From CAZGMJ01 sp964526785 (GTDB lineage: Bacteria; Planctomycetota; Phycisphaerae; Sedimentisphaerales; Anaerobacaceae), in contig CAZGMJ010000126.1 in NCBI GenBank assembly GCA_964526785.1, forward strand, positions 1 through 6,956: DNA of 6,956 nucleotides, given 5' to 3'. The notes under the pieces were generated by a model. That model worked only from the letters and a program-made list of their open reading frames with translations. It did no database searches and was not told the origin of the DNA. Positions within the stretch are counted from its first letter, which is position 1, and each line of letters starts with the position of its first letter. The translations under genes were made by a program, and so were the position numbers. Below are positions 6,170 to 6,956 of this stretch, one piece after another.

Positions 6170-6245
6170 CACGCCGCTACAGGATCGAGCCAGATTAGGC
6201 AATACATCCCATAGCCAATCACTTCTGCTTACTTTCACAAAGAAG

Positions 6246-6259
6246 AAAACTCAAGTTTT
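6246..6259 (+). repeat. A/T palindrome AAAACT-CA-AGTTTT next to the P3 -35 box
   Basis: Six-base perfect arms (6246-6251 and 6254-6259) flank a 2-base centre, ending three bases before GTAAG. Promoter P2 has a comparable GAAAAA/TTTTTC pair (1846-1851, 1860-1865) in the same place. It could be an UP-like element or operator. It lacks the GC stem needed for a terminator. Confidence 0.4.
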
Positions 6260-6289
6260 TGGTAAGACCGCCGCTGCATGCGGACTCTA
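6256..6289 (+). promoter_or_regulatory. P3: GTAAG-N18-CTCTA promoter for the NYN gene
   Basis: TTTTTG (6256-6261), GTAAG (6262-6266), 18 bases, CTCTA (6285-6289). A start near 6296 leaves a leader of about 37 bases with GGAG at 6323-6326. Both boxes and the spacing are the same as in P1 and P2. The bases after the -10 box also resemble P2 (CTCTATTAGGGTGAG in P2, CTCTATTTAGAATGAG here). This places the NYN gene in the same σ regulon although it lies after the σ operon. Confidence 0.7.
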
Positions 6290-6332
6290 TTTAGAATGAG
6301 GTATTCAGGTAACAGAGACTTCGGAGTGATAT

Positions 6333-6956
6333 ATGCGATTACCCATCGTCCCAAAACGAAACCTACATAGGCCAGTACGATCCAGGCGGAACCGTCTGCC
6401 ACTGGAAGCAGCGACGAACCTCCACACACTGAACGACCAATCGGTTATCGCCTGTGTGGACGAACAGAACTTGACCGTGGGCGCTCGACACTTGGGCTTT
6501 CGCCTTGACTATCGCCGACTTGCCGAGCAGATGGAAACGGCAGCCCGTTCGGTACACTTGCACATCTGTATCGCCGCCGAGCCCAATGACCAAAGTAGGC
6601 AACGGTACTTCGAACAGTTCGGGTATATCACACACGTCAAGACGCGACGCCACATACGACGACGGTGGGGTGAGGTCATAACGGACTGCAATATTGACAA
6701 CGTGCTTGCCTTCTGGACTGGCTTCGCTGCGGCGACCGTCGAACAGGAAGCAGTAATAGTAATCGCCTCCGGGGACTATGGGTTGGCAGGCGAGTTGGCA
6801 GAAGCCATCGGCAAGTTGCCCCGCCGTAAATCCCTGCCGGTCATGTCGCTCTCGTTGCCCGGCTCGACGGCGCAAGATCTCGATGCAACGAGGAATCCAA
6901 ATATTGCGGCGAATCTCGAGATTGGCCGTGACCTGCTTGTACCAATAAGCAGGTTT
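6333..6956 (+). CDS. NYN-domain (PIN-like) predicted nuclease, cut by window edge
   Basis: The frame is open for all 208 codons to the right edge. Residues 1-23 are Arg-rich and unstructured. A NYN/LabA-like fold follows: VIACVDEQN (38-46) is the first strand with Asp43 and Asn46; VITDCNID (115-122) supplies Asp118 and Asp122; VIVIASGD (141-148) supplies Asp148. These match the acidic metal-binding residues of NYN (DUF88) domains, which are usually ribonucleases of the PIN superfamily. The usual 'SGDxDF' is SGDYG here, so the second Asp of that motif is missing. The end near 'GRDLLVPISRF' resembles the last strand of the fold; a further domain may follow outside the window. ATG 6333 is chosen because an in-frame TGA lies at 6327-6329 and GGAG (6323-6326) is 6 bases away. 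Promoter P3 lies directly upstream, which suggests a σ-controlled effector. A long opposite-strand ORF here is a shadow. Confidence 0.75.
   Translation, partial: MRLPIVPKRNLHRPVRSRRNRLPLEAATNLHTLNDQSVIACVDEQNLTVGARHLGFRLDYRRLAEQMETAARSVHLHICIAAEPNDQSRQRYFEQFGYITHVKTRRHIRRRWGEVITDCNIDNVLAFWTGFAAATVEQEAVIVIASGDYGLAGELAEAIGKLPRRKSLPVMSLSLPGSTAQDLDATRNPNIAANLEIGRDLLVPISRF

Noticed and set aside
6190..6216. Imperfect inverted repeat ATTAGGC/GCCAAT after the Lon-like gene as a terminator
   Set aside because: It has a bulge, a long loop and no T-run, so there is no support for Rho-independent termination.
6363..6875. Minus-strand open frame of 170 codons
   Set aside because: It is the shadow of the NYN gene on the plus strand, which has the conserved acidic motifs, a ribosome site and promoter P3.

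Overview
The window reads as bacterial accessory DNA. Starts follow Shine-Dalgarno (SD) sites such as AGGAGGT, AGGAG and GGAG, genes overlap or sit close together in operons, and there is a σ factor/anti-σ pair. I cannot fix the taxon. A soluble zinc-finger anti-σ with HEAT-like repeats would suit large-genome environmental bacteria such as Planctomycetota or Chloroflexota, but that is a guess. No tRNA, rRNA, CRISPR array, IS element or transposase is visible.

Layout. Positions 1-1236 (minus strand) hold a compact three-gene operon read right to left: a Cys/His-rich zinc-binding protein (829-1236), a small hydrophobic membrane protein (567-827), and the first 190 codons of a Walker-A P-loop ATPase of HerA/DUF87 type that runs off the left edge. 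Positions 1237-1363 are a divergent control region. An orphan 129-codon ORF without an evident ribosome site follows (1364-1753), then a 259-base leader. Positions 2013-6169 (plus strand) are a three-gene operon: an ECF-like σ factor with extra N- and C-terminal parts, a soluble double-zinc-finger anti-σ with a HEAT-like C terminus, and a membrane protein carrying a Lon-type (S16) Ser-Lys protease domain followed by about six transmembrane helices. After a 163-base gap, a plus-strand NYN-domain (PIN-like nuclease) gene starts at 6333 and is cut by the right edge.

The central observation is a shared promoter. The bipartite element GTAAG-N18-CTCTA, preceded by a T-rich stretch (TTTYTN), occurs exactly three times. 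Each copy lies in an intergenic region and points at a transcription unit: the zinc-finger/membrane/ATPase operon (1262-1295, minus), the σ operon itself (1860-1893, plus) and the NYN gene (6256-6289, plus). The layout (-35-like GTAAGR, -10-like CTCTA) resembles an ECF promoter, and no other copy was found by eye.

Inferred working model: the σ factor is held by the zinc-finger anti-σ. A signal sensed at the membrane activates the Lon-like Ser-Lys protease, which cleaves or destabilises the anti-σ. Freed σ then amplifies its own operon and switches on two outputs, a predicted nuclease (NYN) and a membrane-linked ATPase module. The logic recalls the CRISPR-associated CalpL/CalpT/CalpS cascade (Lon-like protease, anti-σ, σ), but here the protease is membrane-embedded, the anti-σ has classical zinc fingers, and no CRISPR component is visible. 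It could be a stress or anti-phage system. I know of no described system with this exact composition.

No convincing Rho-independent terminator (GC hairpin plus T-run) was seen in any intergenic gap.
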